A stretch of 64,000 bases of DNA from Aphrocallistes beatrix (lineage: Eukaryota > Porifera > Hexactinellida > Sceptrulophora > Aphrocallistidae): positions 1,364,001 to 1,428,000 of the forward strand of contig OY725496.1 of NCBI GenBank assembly GCA_963281255.1. Direction: 5' to 3'. Both the position numbers and the translations under genes were made by a program. Of the stretch, positions 59,307 to 64,000 are shown in pieces (the first letter of the stretch is position 1; each line of letters begins with the position of its first letter). The notes under the pieces are model-generated. The model made no database searches. It worked only from the letters and a program-made list of their open reading frames with translations, and was not told where the DNA came from.

Positions 59307-59627
59307 TTATTTCCATTTCAAAGCAGTACAAAAACGATCGTTTCCGAATCGTATTTCAAGCAAACCAATTAAGGAAGAAATGAACGAATTATATATGTTA
59401 CAACGGTATTCAATAGGAGTATTAGCTCCTACATTATCTCTAATTGAGGCTGAGCGTCGGTGACCATGTGTGACAAAGTGTGGTATACCAAGAGAATCTA
59501 GTCTGAGGAATTCTGACTCTTTGGAGCTTTCTTTATAGAAATTAATTGTTTTTGTTGTATTTAACCATGAAATGATATTTTCTTTGATACTCTCTGCCAT
59601 TTCACTTGCTCGAGATATATTGTGCAC
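59307..59627 (-). pseudogene. hAT-like (TTF/ZMYM1-type) transposase fragment
   Basis: One 106-codon minus frame from ATG at 59627 has RASEMAESIKENI, GHRRSASIRDNVGANTPIEY and RCNIYNSFISSLIGLLEIRF then a stop. The block Y-R-x-N-x-Y-x-x-F-x-S-x-L-x-x-L-x-x-RF resembles the region after the catalytic domain in ZMYM1/P52K-type hAT proteins. The + frame overlapping it is a shadow. Confidence 0.5.
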
Positions 59628-59979
59628 TCCCAGTTGTGTAACATAAGATGAACTGGCGTAGTTTTCAAAAAAAATCTAGACAACATCCGAAGACAAAAAT
59701 ATATTATAAAATTTTCCATATTAATTAGGAGCGATTAGCATTTGAACGAGATGATGTATTGGACTTCATATTGGCTTTACAGCTCTCTAACCATTGATAC
59801 ATAGCTCATAATCTTTGAATTAACTGCTACTGACCTCAAACTTCAGGGTGTAAAACAAACTGATTGAGGTCCAGCAGGAGCGGGAATGGGTGATTTCTCT
59901 ATGATGCTCTGTAGAGCAGCCATCCTCAGACCATTGTATCTTCAAAGTTCGTGCAGATTCATAGTGGGATTTTTCCGTT

Positions 59980-61200
59980 TTGGGGCTTAAAATTGCAAAA
60001 ATGCATACTTCTGATAAACAAATAAAAGACACCCGAATCCCCTGATTACTATAGTTTTCAGATCCCGAAAATATCTAGGTCTTACTCTGTTAGCATAGAC
60101 TATCCGACTTCTTCCGTCTTCATTGATTAGTTTGAGGTTGACATCGTATAATATTTTCACCACCTTCAATTTCCCTTCCCAACGAGGGTCTAATTTACCA
60201 CTGTGAGGAATACTGAGCTAATTTTCATCTCCTACCCCAAATCCTATCCTTCTCGATGCCTTAGCATCTTTTCTGTTCCTCCGCAGCCGTTGTAAGATGT
60301 GTACGATCAATCTGTTCACCGTTCTCAAGTTTTTCCTTTAATTGCTTCTCATATCCTATTGGATCATAACCTATCTATTTTTCAATTCCGAATGAGGGTC
60401 CTGGTTTCTTCCATACATCAACATGTATGGAGTTGTTTGTATTGAAGAATGATGTGAAGTGTTATACGAGTACAGCATTAAAGGAAGAAAATCTTCCCAT
60501 TGTTCTTCTCTCGCAACAAAGAACACAACATGTCCAACGATATTCTATTAGACCTTCGACCAACCCATCTCCTTGAGGTTGATAAGGCGTTGTATGAGTC
60601 ATTTTAATTCCGAAAAAATCACATAAATTTAAAATACTAAGCTCTCAAATTGCCTCCCCTGGTCACTGTGCAAAAATTTCGGAACTCCTAAATGACAGAA
60701 CAGAGATTTTAAAATCTCAACATTACGATACGCCTTCTGATCTGGTATAGGAAATGCTTCCAACCACTTGGTAAAATAGTCTTGTATGACTAAAAGACAC
60801 TAATTTCCTTTGGAATTAATTGAAACCTCCATTACATCCATTGCAATCCTTTCCCATGCTTTTCCAATAGGAGTACTAATCAAGGGTGCCCTAAGAGGCA
60901 AAGCTTGTTTAACCTTCATGCAGTTATCACAAAATCTACAGTAATCTCTGGTATCATCTGCCATTCCAATCCAATACACTACATTCTTAAGTCTTTCCAA
61001 GGTCTTCCTCCATCCTTGATGGCCTGCACCGGGTGAATCATGATTTTGGTGTAAAAACGATTCCTTCATTTCATCAGGCCCCACTATCACTCTGCGAGCA
61101 ACCCCGAATCTATAAGCTTCATATTCTCGACACAAAATCCCATCCACTATCATCAGTTGCTTCCAAATTGATTGAGACATGGAATATAACATTCTTCACA
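59980..61200 (-). pseudogene. Ty3/gypsy integrase, broken
   Basis: Minus strand. A zinc-binding H2C2 module and start of the core lie at 61192-60800: FLHQNHDSPGAGHQGW, then YCRFCDNCMKVK, then GKAWERIAMDVMEVS with the first catalytic Asp. The rest of the core (about 60800-60200) is shattered by stops but shows LMYGRNQDPHSE. The C-terminal part is at 60169-59987 (LKVVKILYDVNLKLINEDGR, then YANRVRPRYF), typical of gypsy integrase tails. No activity is expected. Confidence 0.8.
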
Positions 61201-61399
61201 ACCACTAGGTACCGGTTCTGATGTGATTAGTGAAACTGATCCAGGGAAGGTTCTGAGGAATTTATCATGTACCTGACATGTATCTTGGCCTTCCTTCCAG
61301 TTATCCTTGAAGTCAACTTGATTGTTCATCAAATTCGAACGATTCACAACCACCTTCTTAGGGTCGAAAGGTTAAATAAATCCAAGGGGTGGACATTCA
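61201..61399. other. Junction where reverse transcriptase and RNase H are missing
   Basis: Only about 200 bp separate protease from integrase; some 1.8 kb of pol is expected here. Short frames show no YxDD box. Confidence 0.75.
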
Positions 61400-61997
61400 A
61401 TCAATTCTTTTCCAAAATATAACCTTATTTTGTGAGCTGAAAGAAAATCTATTCCCAAAATAAGAGGAGACTAAACTCGAAACCACAGTGAATTCATGAT
61501 TTGTCTGAGTTCTGCCTATTATTGTTGGTAATAAAACTTTCCCCATCACCTCTAAATTGTTACCAATTGCTGAAACTAATTGTTTGAAGTAATTGCTATA
61601 AATTTCATAACATCCCTTTCTTACCAGATCAGCTACAATTAAGGAAACTGGCGAACCCGAGTCTAATAATGCCCTCAGCTGGAGTTTAAAGGACACATTC
61701 TGCGAATATGGCCGGTCTTTCCACATAGATAGCAAACCGTCCGACGATTCCTTTGTAAGTGTGGGACATTAACGACGATGTGTCCTAGAGCTTGGCAATT
61801 GTAACATCTAATCCTATCGCCTCCCCCGAAGTTCCTTCTGCCAACAACCATTATTGGTGTTTTTTCCTCTGCTAAACCAGCCAACACACGATCTAATTTC
61901 GCTTCCAGTTCGTCTAATTTAGTATCCTTAGCCATTTCCTCACTTGTTTCATCTGCAATCGGTGCAACCGAATATTCTGGTTGACAGAGCATTAGTA
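61400..61997 (-). pseudogene. Ty3/gypsy zinc knuckles and protease
   Basis: Minus strand. Two CCHC-type knuckles lie at 61820-61690: CYNCQALGHIVVNVP (final Cys lost) and CYLCGKTGHIRRMC (intact). They are followed in another frame by an aspartic protease (61735-61400, FKLQLRALLDSGSPVSLIVA with the D-S-G active site, then a loop GNNLEVMGKVLLPTIIGRTQ). The gag-protease join is frame-shifted as usual in such elements, but later breaks exist. Confidence 0.8.
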
Positions 61998-63322
61998 CCG
62001 TTTGTTTCAAAAGTATTGGCACTAAATTTAAATACTTGGATTTTGTAAGTGAGATTCATTAACGCACGATTTTTGATTTTATTATTATAATAAGGTTATG
62101 TAAATGTTAGATCCAGAATTTATGTAATTTATTTTCTCCCCTTTCGATTTTATGCACATTTTGATGCGTTTAGGCATATAAAATACGATTTTTAAAATAA
62201 AAACATGGGTGAAAGTCACTCGTGAAGGATAACTATTTCCAATTCTGTCAAGTCAGTGAATTCTTGAGTAGACAGTCTCTGATTGAGTACCCCCCCAGTT
62301 GTTTTCTTTAGGGTTTAAGTCCGGTGAGTAAGCTGGCCATTCCAATAACTTCAGATGTTGACTCTCTTTCCATGATTTACTGAACTTCAATTTATGAATC
62401 AGAGAATTGTCCTCCTACATTGCCATCCATCTGGATAGTACACATCTGCAATCTCAATTAAACACTCATTCAGGGTATTTCTAGCTGAAATACCGCACCA
62501 TATCATATGTGTAGCTTTGATTCGTAACTTTTCATTCTAAAACGGGATTTTCTTTTGCTTTCGTTCACATCCCCACGCTACCTCGATTTAGCAGGACGAA
62601 ACTTTAATCAGTGAAATAGACGCTTTTCCAGTTGTCCTTGATATGACTTTTTACCTTTGAACTCTTCCCACTCCTGTTTCATGTGTAACAAATGGTCCCA
62701 TGATGGGGGATTTATAGTTAACCCCGAAACTTTGATTAGCTCGATAGACGTGGAAGTAGAGGGAGCATTTGAAAACTTAGAAGCAAAATTGGTGTGAAGA
62801 GAGCGTATATACATCTTTGGGAAACAGTTTAGAGTTCTTATGATTGATTTTTTGTGCGAAAAACCAGTAACTCTTGGGCGTTCGCTGAATTTGTTCTAAG
62901 CTATTTTTATCTCGAATTAGTGATTTTATTCGAAAAAGTCCTCATTGGCCTTCCAGTTCTTCGCGAAATATTTCCTGCTGAAGAGTCCCTGCATCAACTA
63001 ACATTTTTATCGTCCTTTGATCAAATGGAGTCATTCTAGAAGCTAATACGTTTAAAGAAGGCATTCATAAACAAGAAATATGAAACAAATCTGCTTTGAT
63101 GAACTTGATTTTGAAATTGTGATTTTCCAATAGCGAGGAGTTTTCAAAAGACATTTCATAAAATGCAATTATAAAGACGGCTTTCTGAAGAGTCAAATTT
63201 TTTTGTGGACATAATATGCAACAAGATTGAGTATATGATACATGAAAAACTGCATTGTACTACTCAATTTGCAGATGCATTTTTGAATTTGTAAAAAGTG
63301 CCAATACTTTTGAAACAAACTG
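61998..63322. mobile_element. Tc1-like element inserted into gag
   Basis: Ends CCGTTTGTTTCAAAAGTATT and AATACTTTTGAAACAAACTG, TA on both sides. It holds decayed Tc1-like sequence on the minus strand. Removing it joins the two gag halves. Confidence 0.82.
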
Positions 63323-63799
63323 TAACTTTACTCTCTTCAATGCCTCTGTAGTATTGTTAACCTCTGGAGAGACACGAATACTCTTGGCAATTAGCTTTGG
63401 GAGACCACTGTGAAAACAATGCAAAAGCAATTGTTTTCGAGCATTTCTGTCTATATCAGGAATTGCCTTGGCTAGGCGTTGCTTTAGCACGTGTAAAAAT
63501 TCTTGAGGCGATTCACCATGAAGAATTTTCCTCGAATCAAATTCATCCAGTGCAATAAAACGAGTTTCTGGAGGTTGAAAAGAATTCATTAGTGTTCCTT
63601 TCAGTGCTTGATATTCTTTCCTCGTTTCTTCTTCCGACTCTAAGTATACTGCGTGAGCTTCTTTCTCCAAGAGCGCTGGCAATTGAAGAGCCTTTTCCTT
63701 CCACCCATTAGCTGCTGCACACATTCCATAGCGTTCCAACCATTCCTCAAAGTCACCACTGTCAAATACACGGATAATACTAACAAAACGATCCGCCAT
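63323..63799 (-). pseudogene. Ty3/gypsy gag (capsid part)
   Basis: Minus strand from ATG 63799 (MADRFVSIIRVFDSGDFEEW) with LERYGMCAAANGW, LPALLEKEAHAVYLE, YQALKGTLMNSF, and SRKILHGESPQEFLHVLKQR. This is a gag capsid-like region of gypsy-type retrotransposons: the W-E-R-F and L-x-L-L motifs, then FLHxLK. It is cut at 63322 by the Tc1-like element. Upstream, 63808-63818 reads TGGTAGCAGAG on the minus strand, a likely tRNA primer-binding site. Confidence 0.78.
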
Positions 63800-63807
63800 T
63801 CAACTAC

Positions 63808-63818
63808 TCTCTGCTACC
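63808..63818 (-). other. Putative retrotransposon primer-binding site
   Basis: TGGTAGCAGAG starts nine bases before the gag ATG on the minus strand. It begins with the TGG expected of a CCA-3' tRNA complement. The long terminal repeat would lie above 63820. Confidence 0.5.
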
Positions 63819-63860
63819 AATTGTAAGATACTAATAATCAATCTTTAATAATCTCTATAC

Positions 63861-64000
63861 CAGTGGTTCTCAACCGGGGTGCCGCGGCACCCTGGAGTGC
63901 CATTTGCTTCCTCTAGGGGTGCCGCAGGCCTTACCACACTTACATACTGCTTTATTTTATTTTCTATTGATACCATTGTCAATGTTGAATTTGATGATTG
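63861..64000. mobile_element. hAT MITE end at the window edge
   Basis: CAGTGGTTCTCAACCGGGGT followed by GCCGCGGCACCC is typical of one end of hAT MITEs. It interrupts the presumed retrotransposon terminal repeat. The other end is beyond the window. Confidence 0.55.

Noticed and set aside
59248-59463. Plus-strand frame with LLQAQNILSDPR
   Set aside because: Its first part is the arm of the mariner MITE and the rest is antisense to a better-supported hAT-like fragment.
1-64000. tRNA, rRNA, snRNA or promoter elements
   Set aside because: No cloverleaf, box A/B pair or recognisable RNA gene seen by eye; promoters cannot be called without the true gene start.

Overview
The window is nuclear DNA of a eukaryote, almost certainly an animal. 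It is AT-rich, has spliced genes with GT-AG introns of 1.7 to 18 kb, and is filled with DNA transposons. No bacterial features, rRNA, tRNA or CRISPR were seen. The only host gene recognised is UBR4 (the N-recognin also called p600 or Pushover). It is read on the + strand as seven exons, from 7276 to 50751. They join in frame (phases 1,2,1,0,0,2) into about 1,635 codons. The UBR zinc box starts about 1,529 residues into the part seen, close to its position near residue 1,656 in vertebrate UBR4. Outside the UBR box the protein is very divergent, which suggests a fast-evolving lineage. A myxozoan or another fast-evolving, transposon-rich parasite is possible, but the sequence does not settle this.

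Layout. 1-7275: repeats upstream of the first exon seen (nested hAT elements, a long fold-back element, Helitron copies); earlier UBR4 exons were not found. 7276-7701: exon. 7702-25949: an 18.2 kb intron holding a long-TIR element, a decayed MULE with FLYWCH and RING domains, Helitron copies, a decayed hAT gene, a mariner, a Tc1 element and several pogo-like MITEs. 25950-26175 and 27901-31382: exons, the second a single 3.5 kb open exon. 31383-41303: an intron with a P-like transposase remnant, a mariner, fold-back elements and hAT elements nested inside a larger TIR element. 41304-41587, 44501-44671, 47346-47473 and 50563-50751: exons, the last three carrying the acidic linker and the UBR box. 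50752-64000: no further exon recognised. This part holds two inverted integrase genes of the KRBA2/SCAND3 type, a 2.5 kb hAT interrupted by a hAT MITE, a Helitron interrupted by a Tc1-like MITE, and a Ty3/gypsy retrotransposon on the minus strand that lacks reverse transcriptase.

The main themes are nesting and a clear record of target sites. Twelve hAT-type elements keep 8-bp target duplications, ten exact. One Helitron inserted into another copy of its own family shows the A|T target with no duplication. The TA-rich 5' tract of the Helitrons has repeatedly taken TA-targeting MITEs. All transposase genes seen are broken or partial, so any activity would come from copies elsewhere in the genome.
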